Below, piece after piece: positions 33,264 to 47,800 of a stretch of DNA of 64,000 bases. Made by a program: the position numbers and the translations under genes. Each line of letters starts with the position of its first letter. Positions within the stretch are counted from its first letter, which is position 1. The stretch comes from Mesaphorura yosii (Eukaryota > Arthropoda > Collembola > Poduromorpha > Tullbergiidae), in NCBI GenBank assembly GCA_009869945.1, contig WIXG01000098.1, positions 124,001-188,000 of the forward strand, in the 5' to 3' direction. The notes beneath the pieces were generated by a model. It was given only the letters and a program-made list of their open reading frames with translations. It did not search any database and had not been told where the DNA came from.

Positions 33264-36200
33264 CTCTTCAGTCCTAAACAAACAAACACACGTGAACATA
33301 TAGAACACAGAAACTACAGAGCCAGCTTTACTAAAATTAAGTGATGCTCACTGCCGGTTAGAACGTAAGAAGAGTAGCCAAACTCGAATGCGAATACGAA
33401 TTAATTAAATCACGAGAATAGGAATAAAATTGCGAATTGCTATTGCAAATTCTGGAGAAATTCGCATTAAGGTTAAGGGTTTCTGGAGTCAGAGGCTGAC
33501 AACTGCAGACTTGAGCACGGCACATTCAGTCTTTCAGTCGCGACTTTGTGAAGGGAAATGCGAATAAAGTCAAAGTAAGACGGTGGGACAGCAGAAATTA
33601 TTGCAAATGCAAATGAGGATGTAGAAGACGAAATTGATAAGCAGAGGGAGATAAAAGCCCAGGGTCGTGAGCAAGTCATTCATCCATTCTCCTCCGGTTT
33701 GCAATTTGCATTTTAAGGGTCTTTGCGAAACGCAGCCGTTTGATCGTATCGCCACCTTTTCTACTTTGAATCTACCCTCATTTTACATGCATGTTGGAAT
33801 TTCGAGATGGAAATTGGCAAGCCAGACAGGCAGTGCCTTTCAATCGCTCCTGAAGGGAGGATGTTTGCTCTTTCGCTAATGATCGGAATGCCCTTGTCTC
33901 TTCGTAATTACTCGCATTCTTTCTCTTGCCGCTGCTCAGGTGTACAACTTCCAATGCAATTTGCTTAATGCCGTTTGCTATTCAGCGCTGATAACGGCAG
34001 ACTCAAATCCACACTGGCGCTCACGCGGTCCTTCTCGTCTTAATGACTCGTTACAGTTTTTAGTGTTCCCAGCAAATTCTTGTGCCTTCTGCTCTTTGCA
34101 CGCAATTATAATAATGAGGCTGCTGATGGCTGCTGCCGTGACCGTGAACTGCGAGGGCAGTGGCAGGCGCGGCCGAGGACCGAAAGAGAAGTCAAAAAGA
34201 AGGAAGGAGGAAGCGAGGAGCATGCGAAGCTCTGCTCTGGATCGACCGATGCGAGTTTGAAACGCGATAAGGCCGTGCGGTGCGGTTATGCAAGAGCCAA
34301 AACAAACAGGCATAAGCGAATGAGTCTGGCGAAAGAGTTGCGTTATCGCTCCGCGTCCGCGTCGAGTGCAAAGTCAAAGTCAATGTCTGAGTGCGTGCGT
34401 GGCGAGTGCACTGCGACGACGACGACGACTGCGGATTGCGCAACGCAACTCCACAAACACTCACCCGAGCAAACACGGTCGCAGATGCGAGTTGGAAACG
34501 GAACGTGGCACACAAAAGCCAGAAACGCATAAACATAAACGCAGTACGCATAAATTCTAATCTTGAATGAAATGTGAAATTCAGAGTGCGGAATTGTGGA
34601 GAATGAAATTGTGTGAATGAAAGTCTTTACCCGTTGATGAACATGCTGGCTGCTGCTGCAATGCAACTGGTTTTCGCAACCTGAGAAGTAGTGTTTGCGT
34701 TTGTTGGAGGCACGAAGCGAGCGGCGGAGGCACGAGCGGATGGACTCCGAAAATACAACTCCAATCGATAGTCTCTCTCTGCAGCGCACAAATGCACAAT
34801 GCGCTTTCCCAATCAAAGCGGTGGGGGCGGCGGTAGGGTCATCACCAGAATTGCCAATGCACTCGTTGCGAGGCAACCAAATACGACACGCAAGTAGAAA
34901 GTCTCCTTTGTGTTTTGAGCTCGTATCAGTCGCTTATCAGTCTCTTGCGTCTTCGCTCTTTCACTCGACAGAAGTATGCGTTTCGCGAGTTCAGTCTGTG
35001 TCTCTTCTCCTCGACTTGCGTTTTGCCAGGCGGGTCTGCTGCGTCAGTCAGACTTTGCGAGCTGTGCGTGGAATGGCGACTGGAGGCTGGAGAAGTGCGT
35101 ACGCTTCCACTGTGGCCGTGTGCAATAATAATCCGAGCCGTGAGTGAATTTGGTTGTGCTGTTGTGGAGCCCCCACTTTGGCATGCGAACACACCCCGGC
35201 AGAAGCAGCGCAGTGAACAGACGAAGGGCAGAGCAGAAGAATGGGCGAAATATTGCACAAAGTGTGGAGGCTCAACGCGAATGTGAACGACGACTGCGAC
35301 TACGACTGTGGCTCTTTTCTCCTTCCATTTGCCCGTGCTTCTCGCTTTCTATGTCAAGTACAAGTAACCTTAAACCGAGTGCAACAACAATGCAATAACA
35401 TAGCGAAATTCTCTGCCGCTACTGCCGTGGAGGGGTTCCAGCAGCAGTGAACGCTCCGTCCGTCGGTCCCTCAACAAACCCCACACGCACAAACGCATAA
35501 ATGCACGCACTCTCTTCACTGTACGCAGAGTGCGTAGGGCAAAATTGAGTTGGGTTTCTCGACGAGGGTCGCTCGCTCGGAAGTGCAATCACGCTGCTGC
35601 TGCACTCCAGTTCGTATAAAGCCAGTATTCAACCAAGGAGTTGGCTATACGCTCGATGAGTCGCTATGCGTTTCCCCGCAATGGCACTGCACTTCTGCTG
35701 CCCTCGAAACTTTCCATCCCCTCGCGTCGTTGCGTTGCCAAGTCGAGATGCGAACAAGAATACGCACGTACGCACACATTAAAGTCAAGACGACTCGTTC
35801 TCGCACTCGGCTGCCATGCCCAAGGTTCATGTTTGCGCTGTTCCAAGTTCAAGAGTCCACAGAATCGCATCTCCACAAACAATCGCACCTCGCACGCACT
35901 TTTGCCCATTCGCCTCATTCACATTGCCTTGCCTTGCCTTGTCTGACGACGGACGAGGAAAGGCAGGCAGGCAGGCAGCATGACACGTCAGCAAAATCCA
36001 CGACCGATTCGCAGCGCAAAAGAAAAAGCACGGAACGACATTTGCGAGAAACGAGAACGTAAACGTGAGCTGAGGCCTTTGCTTGTGGTCCTTCGAGCTG
36101 AGATTTAGGTTCGGTTCGGCCGATTCCGAGAAGAGCGTATAGAAAGAGACCTTTGCTCGCTCGCGAGAAGAGATTAAGGGTCCTTTCGCGGAATTCTGAG

Positions 36201-39200
36201 CTCTGAGCTAAGCTGCTGTTGCTGCTGCGCAGGCAAAAGCAAAGGTCGAGTGCGTTCAGCGTTACTCACGCGACAGAAATAGAATTCGACCCAAATCGCC
36301 TGTGCCTTTCGAAACAACCAAGCACAAAATTGCACGATGTAGGCTGCTAATCGAATTTATCTGCCTCTCCGTCCCTTCATTCACGATCCCGTCACGTGAC
36401 GAACCCACGAAGGGCGAATTCCAGCCCGACTACTAAATTCATCACAGCTTGGCCTGATTTCCGAAATTCTGAAATCAGAATTCTCTGCACTCTGAATTCT
36501 GCGCTCTTTCATCGCAGCCCGTATCGGGCGGCTCTGCTTTGCTTTGATTTACGGACGCCGCTCTGTGCCGAATTCCTGGTGCTTTTGTCAGAAAATCACC
36601 CGCTTTCGCGAGCAAGCCACTTTGGGTAGGTGTGCTGTCCCAGTTTGCCTGGTTCATGCCAAAATAATGAGCAGCCTCTCAAAGCGAGCCGACAACGGGC
36701 CAGCACTCGACAAACACGAATTTGAATCAGGTGCAGGTGTGACACGAAATGCTGACCGTAAGCTGAGCGAGTAACTGAATGAGCTAAATGCTGTGTGCTG
36801 CCATGAAAATAGCCCATGAAACCCGAGACTATGACTCGTCACGACGCCTTGCCCGTGCTTTGGCTTTCCCAAAGCACGGGCAAGCCAATGGCAATAGCCA
36901 GGATGATTGTGATGTATGACTCAACGAATGGAATGGTATGGGTCTTATGAAGAATTAAACAGGGCTTGCTTACCGTTGTCCGTTCAGGTGTCTGAATCCG
37001 CCGGGCGGAGGGGCGAGGCGGCGGTGACTGTTCGGCTGCTGCGGACCGTCGAGGCCGCCCTTCGCCCAGAAACCCAGCTTGGCCACGGCTCCAACACTAG
37101 CAATCGCAACTCAACAACTCTCGACGGTTGGCCTGGCGTGTCGAGTCGCGTCACAGGTCGGAGTCTCCGCTCCGAATCCGAGTCACAAAGGCTCACTGCG
37201 GGCACTTCTGCACTGGTCGGTTGGCGGTGAAAGTTGACAGTCGGGCTTTCACCGGGCAGTGTGCAGTTATTCGGGTTGGGTTTCGATTGCAGTGGCGAGT
37301 GACCAAGTCAGGCAGACGAGACGAGACGGTATTTGTTGAGACTGCGTTGTTGAGTGTGGTTATTCCGACTCCCACATGAGCAATAGCGAGGCTGCTCGGG
37401 AGCAGCAGCGGCTGAAATATTGCATTCTCGAGGAGACATGCACTCGAAAGTATGAAAAGTATGAATTGTGCATGAAAAGTATGAATGTCCCTTTGCGTCC
37501 AGCTGCATTGCGCGAGTCAAGTTGCAGTTGCCTGCTAATGCTCATTTCCTTGCTCATCAGGACTGAATGTATCAGTTTGTAATGCATGCGATGTGATGTG
37601 GTGATGAGATCCGCTGCACTCTGCACCGATCCTTACCTAGGCCAACCCCTTCACGGACACTGCACCGAGTCTACCCCGCAGGGCTCCTCGCAATATTCTT
37701 ATCCCACCCTCACAGCAGCTCAGGTAACAAAGACAAACCGTAACGACGCAAGCAACTCTTCGTGTTCGCTCATTTTGCTCATTAACCGAGTCTCGATCTC
37801 GGTGCGAGAACAAAGAAAGGGTAACAATAAAAGATGAGCATCAAGTCAAGTCTCAGCAGACTGAATGAAGAAAAGACGCTCGCTCTGACTTTCTCATCTG
37901 AGGAATGCAATCTCTGCCAATAAAAACTCCACCTGACCGCCAATGCAGTGCAGCAGTGCTTTGAATGCGATGGTACTTGCGTCTTCGTCTTCGTCTTGGA
38001 GCGGTGTTTCATTTGCCTGTGTCTGCTTCGCGTCTCCGCGAAACTCGTTTTGTGCAGAGAGGCAGCAGTGGAGCAATGCGAGGCCCTTCCTCAAGCAGAG
38101 AAGCAGAGAATCCCGCATCCTCAATTAACCCACTTACACTTTCGCTCGCCAGATGTTTCCAAAATGCTTCGCAATTCGGGGCCGGGTCGGACAATTTCCC
38201 CGTGCGCCACGCGAGAAGCCGGGTTCCGTGAGAAAGTGGCCTGGCGGAAGCCGCCCTGCCTCGGCCACCCCACCAGTCGCCCGCCATTCGGGGCCTCGTC
38301 AAACAGCCGCCACTCAAATGCATATTCTCCTTCGTATTCGCTTAAGCCCTGCAACTGGAGATCAGTGGGCCGGCCAGGCCAGAATCACGAAGAGTGCTGC
38401 GAAGAACGATTTGCCTGCCCGCTGAAGATGCGACGAGCTGCAAGACGCGAGCGACAAGGCAGATAAGACGGGCTGGAATGGAAGTCTCCAGATTCACAAA
38501 CTCCAAAGCAACGCAACGCAACCAAACAGGCATCATCGTTTGAGAGCATTATCGCTGATAAACTCATAACTCTTGGAGAGTCGTATTTGTTTAGGCTTCG
38601 TCTCCAGAATTTCGCTCTGCAAAGTCTCAACGCGAGTTACGCAAGCGAGTGCGTGGCCGTGGAGAGAAATTGTTCCTTCTTCCCCTCGTCGCGTCTTTGC
38701 GGACGTATTATCGAAGCTTTACTTTGCGTTGCGTTGCGTTCATCGCATTGCTTACTTTTTACTGCGTGGTCGTGGCTCTACGCGAGTCATCGAAACTCGA
38801 GAGTTGGAGGTCTGCTATTTTTATGTGTGTCTTTGGGTTGGAAGAATGTATGAATTCTGACGATGTGATGCGATGCAAAGCGAGTTAGAGGCGAGGGTGC
38901 ATGCAGCAGCAGATGAGATGAAACACAAGAAATTCACGAGCAAGACGGCGCGACGACGGGGAAGGCAGAAAGAAGCAGCGACGACGACGCCAAATGCCAG
39001 TGGAAGTAAAAGCAAGTGTGGTCATTTCAGCCCGTTGGCGTTGGCAAAGACGAGCCGTCGTACACCACAACGCAGCCCGGGAACGAAACCCGTCGCCGGG
39101 CGTCCGCGGGTCAGTCAGCGTCCGAGCTCATTGGATTTATCGCACTGAGACATGCGAGTGCGACTGGAAATGAAACAAGCTTGCAATTGACGGCAGAATT

Positions 39201-41064
39201 AAATCTTGCGTGCACGGAGCAGCAAATGTGAGCAAGTGAGCTCGATGAATAAATGAATAAATCAATTCCCTCTCGGTTGCCGATTCACGCGAGCATGCGA
39301 GAATTGGCATTGGCATGAGGGTAGGCTGCAGGCTGCGGCTGCATTCGATCGGGCAGGACTTCAATCAAGCTAGGGCCAGCATTTTAAAATGCACAGGTGA
39401 TTCATGCAAAGGCGGTGGAGCTTTTCTTTTCTGCTTTTCTCGGGACAGGTTGAATTTGACTTGTGTTTTCTGGATTCCATGGCTTGATTCCCAATTCGAG
39501 GAGCCAGAAATGCATAAGAAAATTGGGCAACGCAAATATTCCAGAGTCCACGACACGGCGTAAAAGTGGCGAGCGCGTATCGCGAAGGATGCGTTGAGTT
39601 GAGTTGAACGGAACGTGTTTCACAGTCAATGTTGCATTGATGTTGCTGTTGAGAGTCTGTGGCTGTGATTAACATAAAAGTTTTCAAGGTCAAGTCAATT
39701 ACGCAGTGGTTGTTAACTCGTCGCATTTCCACTTTTCCATCATGCATGCGTACAGTGCGGTTGCGATGCGATGCGATGCGTGGCGTGCTCAGAGTTTGGG
39801 CCCCTTCTTCGAGGCTGCGGCCTCTGATTGGTGTACGAATCATAAAACGCGTCGTGAATTACATAAGTCGAAATTACGCAGAGTATTTTTAAGTGAGGGG
39901 ACGCGGACGCAGGACGCGTCTTCGTCTTGAAGATTCAAGATTCCAGCGTCGTCTCGGGCTCCGAGGCATACTGACTGACTTGTATGAAAGAGTTGAGATT
40001 CACACACTGCGCTCCGCTGTTGATATTGTTGTTGCATATTTTCTTGACCATGCGCATACACATACGCATAACACGAAGCTCGTCTTCTCTTCCCCAGTGC
40101 ATCGAGTTGCAGGAGACGCTTACGCTTACGTAACGCGGCTGAGAAATTCCGAATTGGCTGCGAGTCAAGTCAACTCTTTCTTTTACTCTCGCCATTCGCC
40201 CTGGCGTGCATAAATGCATAGTGCGTGCATTGCATGAGACGAGAGAGAGGGTTAACTCGTTCCTCGGTCTCCACCTTCACAATACAGCCAAGAAAACCAC
40301 AAACGCATCGAGCGAAAGGCAAGGCGAAAGGCGAAAAGCAGCGGAGCTCGAAACGAAAGGGCTCCAGGCAGATGGAAGAAGAATGCTGAGAAAAGTTGTC
40401 TGTTGTCTGTGCATTTTCCGTAACCCTTTCGCATCGCATCGCTTCTTCCTCTCCTCGGATTTTTTGCATGCAAAGATGTCTTGGTTTTTGGTCTTGGTTG
40501 TTGATGCCGCAACAGAATACAGAAAGTCGCTCCACGCACTCTTCCCAAGCACAGACAAGCAAGCCACGCAAGACTCTTTCTCTTTGGGCCACTAGTGCGA
40601 CCAGTTTTTTACCCTGCATTCTTCCAAAACGCAGCATCATCCTCCAAATCTCTCACAACCAGCAACGATGCAACGCGAGACGACGTTGATGCGATGCAAT
40701 ACAAGGCAAGTGAGGAATGCGCACTTGGCAGATTTGTGCTTTGTTAATCAATTTATCACTACCAGGCCCGGCGAAGAAAAATCTTCGAGCTCCAGAAAGC
40801 CTAAATTAAGGCCTGGAGTTTTCTTATGCTCGGCAAGAAGCTAGAGTTTCAAAGCTGGCAACTTGAGCCGATTTTCGATTGCATCCGAAGGGCCAACGTG
40901 TTGTCGGTCGCAGTCCAGAATTCCAGGTGGTCAGAAGTTGGGGGGATTCTGTCCCAATCATGCAAATGCGCACAGTACGAGAGTAATCGGGCAAAGTAGT
41001 ACAGGCGGCTGAGGGAGCGAAAGAGAGAAGCGGACCCTTAAATCAGTGCAAGAATTCACCTGCA
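33264..41064. promoter_or_regulatory. 7.8-kb gene-poor region upstream of the BTB-Psq gene
   Basis: No coding gene recognised on either strand. It probably contains the 5' UTR exon(s), first intron and promoter of the BTB-Psq gene; a minus-strand donor at 36970-36971 (CAACG|GTAAGC) is one candidate exon end. The sequence is rich in short recurring words (GAGTCG/CGACTC, TGCATT/AATGCA, GCGATGCGATGCG near 39765-39780, GGCAGGCAGGCAG near 35963). A perfect hairpin lies at 36848-36884. Confidence 0.4.
36848..36884. repeat. Perfect 16-bp inverted repeat with 5-nt loop
   Basis: CTTGCCCGTGCTTTGG at 36848-36863 and its exact reverse complement at 36869-36884 flank the loop CTTTC. A stem this perfect is unlikely by chance. 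It is too short for a normal pre-miRNA and has no flanking terminal repeats that I can see. Confidence 0.7.
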
Positions 41065-41070
41065 TTTATT
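41065..41070 (-). terminator. Candidate poly(A) signal of the CARP gene
   Basis: AATAAA on the minus strand about 790 nt after the CARP stop codon, giving a plausible 3' UTR of about 0.8 kb. It is the first such hexamer I noticed downstream. Confidence 0.4.
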
Positions 41071-41855
41071 TGGAGCGCACTCAATGTAAATGTGAGAGAC
41101 CTGGGCTTCAATTTCTAGTGTGAGCGTGTGAGGGTCTAATTTTTGCACTTACAATTCGAATAATTGCCGACACCCTCGTCGCCCTGTCTTGATTATTCTT
41201 ATTTACTCCCTGAGAGCATTAGAAAATTCCACCTGGCGACAATCACAAGAGCGAAGAGCACTGAATTGGGAATTGTGGAATGAAATTCGCGAGCTTTGCG
41301 AGGCGGAGTGACTGGCGACCAACTCGAACTTTGTTGTTCCATGCCGCCATCTGCGAGCACTGAGCAAAGCGACTGCAACGGCAAGCGATGCAGGCGAGTT
41401 GGTTTCCGCTCCGTACACGGATGGCGCCACGAGCTCACCTGGAAACCCGGAAGCAACCGGAGAATGAGACGAATCCGATCTCAAAGGAGCTAGTAACGTA
41501 GGCAAGTGTAAGAACGGTTTTAATTACGTGCAAAGTGGCAATACATCGAGTGGCAGGTGGGCAATTAAGTGCAGTGTACAAAATCGTGCTTGATTCATAT
41601 GAATTGACAATTCGTCGTCGCGGCTGGCTGCGACCTGAGCAAAGTTTCCCTGTCGACTCCTGGAATGCATTCGTATCTACTTCTACGCTCTACAACGAAA
41701 CGGGTGTCCCCACCAGGTCAAGCCGAGCGGAGCGGGTCGGTTGGGTCGCGGAGGTCGGGCGGAGCGGATCGGGACTTCAAATTCGTGCAGTTTGCAGTTT
41801 GCAGCTTACAAATTCGTCTTGTCTCAGTTCCTGAACTATTTTGAAGTTCTGTTGT

Positions 41856-44800
41856 TCACGGCATCCGGGGTCTCCAAATGTTGGCTGAGTAGAAGGTAGT
41901 CCTGTACATGTTCGGGCACTTTTTGGCCTGCGGAGGAGTTGTAAAATAAAGACATTGTTAGTGAGAAAAGAAAGCGATTTCAATTGATGTGATTGTTATT
42001 GTTGTGGAATGAGAGAAGGGAGAAGAACAAACGCGGAGCTCCATGCTCTTCTCGAAGATTCCATTACGACTGACTGCCTGAGCTCCTCCGTCGTAATGGC
42101 CGCATTTACAAGAATTGGTTTCGAAATACAGCGCAATTGCAGGCGGAAACGGTCAAGAATGACTCCCAAGTGAAATTGGATTTCCACAGCTCAACCGCAA
42201 CCCAAACTCGCTTTTTCGCTGCGGGGCACGCGTGAGACGCGTTGCGTTCGCACTTTCACCGCGCGGCCACGACCTTTCAACTGGGCAGAGCTCGGCTCCT
42301 GCTCCTCAGGAGAAAGCGCACTTTCCATTTAGAGATCGGGAAGCGCTACTCTGGCTGTGGACTTTTATTGTTTCTGCTCGCGTGCTCGTTCCATCCGTCT
42401 TTCGATTAAGGAGAATTTATCTGCACTTGGGTCCTCTAAAAACGGAAGCCGTTGCTCGCTTTATTGTGCCTGGCTGAGGTTGCAATGTTGCAAAGCAGAA
42501 TGCGAAGAAGGTGACTATCATCAGCCTCTCCACAAAACAGGGCGGCAGAGTGGTCTTCTTGCGTAATGGGCTGCGATGCAATCAAGAGGATGTGTGCGGT
42601 TGTGTGGTTGTATCGGACCGGAATGGCTAGTTGTTTCGGTGTTTCAGATTGAAAGCAGGTGATTCGGAGGCGAAGCATGGTGGCCATAACTCCCGCGTTT
42701 AATTAAGGGCGACACTCACCTGCGCCTGTGGGAAGTTGATGTTTGTGCGTACGGTGCGGTGGTGCAGCTTCTGCGGAGGCCGCACGTTCCACAACGACGT
42801 CTTTTGCGACTCCGAGTCGCGGCCTTGCTTCAGCTGACGAAGCGCATACATCTGAGACAAAGAAGGCAATCAGAGACACGTTCACAACAGGCCAGTGCTT
42901 TACTGCATTCTCTTACGGTCTGTCGGGAGATGTAGACGGGTTTGTTGAGGATGACCCAGCTGACCGTCTCCCAGCAGCCCGGGTGCGTCGTCGAGCCCTC
43001 GTACGTCATGTAGTAGTCAGTCTCCGGAAGCAACCCCGCCAGAGAAATCGGCTGCACCACCGCCGACTGGTCTGAAATACGTACGTACGTACAAAGGAGT
43101 CTCTTTAAAACGTGGAGTGGAGAAGGTGGAGGGTGCCTGGGAACAGCAGCAGACTCGAGTGGAGTGCCTTCGCCTGTGCCTGTGCGAGGCAGCTCACGCC
43201 AGGAGCCAACCCTTCACGAATTATCTGGCAAAGCAAGACTTCGAGATTCCCTTCTTATCTCGACCTCTTCTGATTCACAAAGTCAAAGCAATGCCAAATC
43301 CGTAGTTGACTGAAGACTAGTGTCGGATGCTCGTGTTTTCATTGGAGCACGTACTCGACTGATTGAATCTGTACACAATCTGTCGTCGTGTCGTGTGGTA
43401 CGGGACGGCACGTCACTTGAATCACAATGTCATCAGGCTCGACTTTGACTCCTCACCGCAATCAGCGACACATCTCCGTCGCCACTTCCTCACGTAAACA
43501 CAAGCAAGGAAAGAAAGGTGGCAGCGCACCCGACTCGCATCTGCATCGGCATCTCGAGCATCTCGAATACCTCGAATAACTCAGATTCAGCTCGTTCAAG
43601 TGGCCTGGCGGCTTAACAAAGACAAATTGCGGCGAGTTGCGAGTTACCCGCTCGCTCGCATTGATTTCGAGTCAATAATTTACGAGTCTGCATAATAAAG
43701 ACGCATTGTCGGCGTTGCCCCGCAGGAGAGACCGCACTCGAGTGCTGTTCATGTTGTGTGGAGAAGTGAAGTGATGCATGCGGTCAGTGGCTGAACTTGG
43801 CAGCGCGTGCCTTCCAACTGCCCACTGCCGTGAAATGGCCTAGTAATGGCCTGGCAATGGTCAGCCACGTCCTCAATTCGATTACGTTAATGGGCAGCCG
43901 GAGCAATTTATTCCAAGAAGAACAAAACGATTCTCTTGCAGATTCTCCACCGCGATTCCCTGTGATTCTCTGCCTTTTCATTGCAGGCAGCGCAGAGCGC
44001 AGAGAAAAGAAGGAGTCTTGAGTCTTGTGCTTTGTGCATTCTTGTCTTGTCTCTATCAATCATAATTTGTAAGTTGAGAGCAGCGCAGCAGCGCGCCGGG
44101 CCGAGTGCAGTGCAGGTGGAAGCGCGTGTCAATCCAGACAAATGAGAATACAAATGCGAGACAGCGCACGGAGGATGAATAACACATGACAACCAACTTT
44201 GGGAGCAGTTTTAGACTGGCGTGGCATGGCGTTTTGAGAATGCACGAAGTTGGAAAGAAAGTGAGCGCAACTTTTAATGAAATTAGAGTTATTATTGCAT
44301 TAAAACAAAGACTCTGCATTTCCGCGATCGCAATCGATGGCGATGCACCGCCAGCCAACTGCCACTGCCAACTGGCAGCTAATTCGTTTACGACTCGGAG
44401 TCTGACTCCATCGGATGATTCAGCGAGCGTGCCCTGCATTCTGAATGTCATTAGCATTATCATTTGTATTTTGCATTCTGCTGTGCGGAAGTACGGTAGC
44501 CGAATCAGATCAGTGCGATTAATCTGGGCACTCACTCCGGTATTTGATTTGGTTGAGGACGCTAGGGTTGGTGAGGATGTGGAGCTGCGAGTTGGGCGAT
44601 TTGGGCATCTCCTCGTCCGCCGACACGCGCAGCATTATCGACACGGCCACCACGCCGTTGGGGCGCTGCTGCGCGTCGGAGAGGTTTGCGTACAGCTCCG
44701 CGTTGAAGCCGTACAGCTGCAGCTGAGAAAACAAGAAATAGAAATGCATAAATTCATGAAGGGTTTTCGGCCGGCTGGGCAATTTAATGGTATGGCTCAC

Positions 44801-47800
44801 TTCTGCGGGGAAGGGAATGTTTTCCACAAGGTGCTCCGAGCCGTAAAGGTCCTCCGGCCCGTAGTGGATGTACAACTCCTCAAACTGGAAGCGGTACGCC
44901 AGCGAGGCCCCCGAAATGTTCACCCGCACACCCTTCTCGGCCGTGAAGACCACCGTCTGGCCCGTGTTTCGCAACACTCCGCCAACCTGTAACAACACAG
45001 GCACAAAACAAGCTAAACATCGGAGCCAGAAAGGATTACGCTGTTCGACTCGACCCTCGAAAATCGTCTCGGCTGAGTGAAAGCAGTCCAGCCGGTTCAG
45101 CTGATAAAATATGAGGAGAAAGGAAGATTGAGACGACTAATAAATACACTCTCCTCTCTTTCAAAGAGCAATAAACTGAAAATTGGATTTAAAAATAGAA
45201 AGAGAAAGTTTGGGCTCATACAACAGCCTCGCACTCGACTCTCGCTGCTTTCTCCGGTACTCGCGAAGTGTTCGACTTGAGCACCGGCAGCAGTTGCAAT
45301 TAGCACCAGATTTCGAGTCTTTAACGCGCTCTCAGCCGATGCTGCACGCCTCGTAAAGGAGCCAGCCGTATCCGCATCAAATCTCGACACGACGGGATTA
45401 AGACGGTCTCAGCTTTGAAAGGTCTCTTGTTTTCTCATCCTCTCATTATGGAAATTATGAGCGGAGAAACAACTTTCTTGTCTCGTCTTGTCTTCCGTGC
45501 CGTGTCTCAAATCCTTCTCGCCTTTGTGAGGAGGCGCCTGCTTGCTTGAGCAGCCGAGTCGGTCGTCAGACTGCCGGCAAATTCGGGTAGGTGCGCGACA
45601 GCGGGTGGAATGATCGAAGAGAGCGTTTTTATTGCGTGAGGAAAGTGCGAATTGTGTCGGAGTGTAAATAAATGCATTACAGCAATTTCTCGCTTCTTCT
45701 CGTGACACATGTTTGTCGCGACACACAACACAAAGGCCGTGGCCGAGAAATAAATCGTTCGCTGTCTGGCTTCCTCGCGACGACGATCTCGCACACCTCC
45801 AAACTGCTAAACTGCAGGCGAGACACGTTCGTCGTTCTTCTTTGTTCTGCTACTCCTGCCCGTCCAGTAATTCAGTTTCCGATAAAGAACTGTGGCGATA
45901 ATTCTTAACCTTTTTAAGCAGCTGCACTTGGCCGGGCTCCACGCCACGCCAGCCAGGATTACGCCGTCTTTATTTACTCTCGCGACCCACCTTTCCAACA
46001 GCCTCGTTTCCTTGTTTCGCGGCGGCTCCTGACGAGAGGCAGCCGGTTCCCAGGGGACGCACACCTTGGCACCTTTCTCGCTCTTTGTTTTGCTTATCAG
46101 ATTCCAACACTCCTCGAATTATCAACCACACTCTGTCACATTTATTCCTGGCGACACGCTTGCAGCAATGAATTTGCATCAATTCGGTTGTTATTTGCGC
46201 CCGCATTTGTGTACTTGTGTGCAAACTCACTGACAATGCCGAGGCCGTTTGCTGTTTGCGCGTACAATTTCCCAGATTTCCCATACGCCGACTGTTTGCG
46301 TTGAGATTGGAATCTCCACCTCATTCGTCGGGAGCATCGCACCGTCGTCGCTTATCGCTTTTCGATGATGGAGAGACGATAGTGCGATGGAGGAAAGGCG
46401 ACGACAAATTTAATAAAGCTGTGCGTCGCGTCGAGAAAGTTGTTGCAAAGTACGAGGACGACGCACTTGTTGGATATTGAGCAATAAATAAACACTCAAG
46501 AGCTCCTTCCCGAGTCTGGAGCTGGCAGACTGGAACGCGCGTGCGAATCTCGCCTCCAGAAATTAGTTCCGTGCAATTGATCGCTTATTGGTGACTCACG
46601 CAGCCATCCAGCCACCTGCAATCTTTCTTTCCTTCCAGCCGGCAGCCGGTTTGTAAGGTGAGGATGAGCAGCGACCGAGCGACTGCGACCCTGCTTTGAT
46701 CTCTGCTCTGCGAGTCATTAACGCGTTATTCCGGAGCCCGGCCTCATTAACTTTTATTAATTCGACTGCTTTGAGGCCGAGATACTGCCGTGTTTATGCC
46801 CTCGTCCCGTTCGCGTTCGTCAAAATCCCAGCGGCCGCAGTAACAATTCACATTTCGGGCGATGGGCAGCCCGATTCTCGTGCATGCGTGCGCGGGCTGT
46901 TTGTATTGTTTCTTGCTGGCAGGGAAATAACAATAAAAGGAATCGGGCGCTTCGTCGATGGCAATGACGATATTTCACTCGGTCGAATTATTTATGGGTG
47001 GTTTGAGGCTGGAATCGCATCCGGCAGCCGAGCAGCCAGCCAAAGAAAAGAGTACATCGCGAATGAGCTTGAAGTCTAAGGAAATGAAAATGAAGACTGA
47101 AGTTTGGAAATCTGGAACAAAGCGGTCGTTGTTATTAAAAGCCGAATTTGGTTTGGACATCAAAAGTTGGCGACTTCCTGCGTCGCGTCTGCTCGACGAA
47201 CGAAACTGATATGATACGATGGAGCGAGTGGGCGATAAGCGGGCAGTTGCGTGCGCGGCCCGGGCGGCTGATGCGTTTCGTAAACACGGGGCAAGTCGAG
47301 CAGAAAATTTCCTCCCCAAAGAACAAGACAAACAAGAACACGAGCGGAGAAAGCGACGGCTGCTGCTCGACGACTCGCAATGACTCGCTTTATTTCTTCT
47401 CCTCACGCAACGGCATGGCGTGGCCTGTCTCTGCTGTCTTTCTCTTTCTGCCTCTCTCTCTCCGAATGCTCTCCGCATGATTTACAGCTTCCTCTTCACA
47501 TTTGCATAATGGCCAGTAACGCACAAAATCTCACTCGTCCAATTCTGGCTTGATTCTAGACTTGACGAATTCGAAACTCTCTTTAAAATCAATCACCAGT
47601 CGTAAAGAACTTAAAGAAGTACGGAGGAACCGAAGTTTGAAGTTTGTGTCGCATTAAAAATCGGTGAGTTTTTGCCGATTCGCGGGTGAATAGGTCTCTA
47701 ATGAGCTGGATCGGGACGGACACGCGACATGTGAAAGGTTTAAACGGTGCAGAGAGCGCTGTGACACGCAGTTGAAAAGTTGAGTTGTTGAGCGGAAAAG

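Noticed and set aside
44186-44992. 268-codon plus-strand frame over CARP exons 4 and 5
   Set aside because: Largely the reverse strand of two confident CARP exons plus the intron between them.
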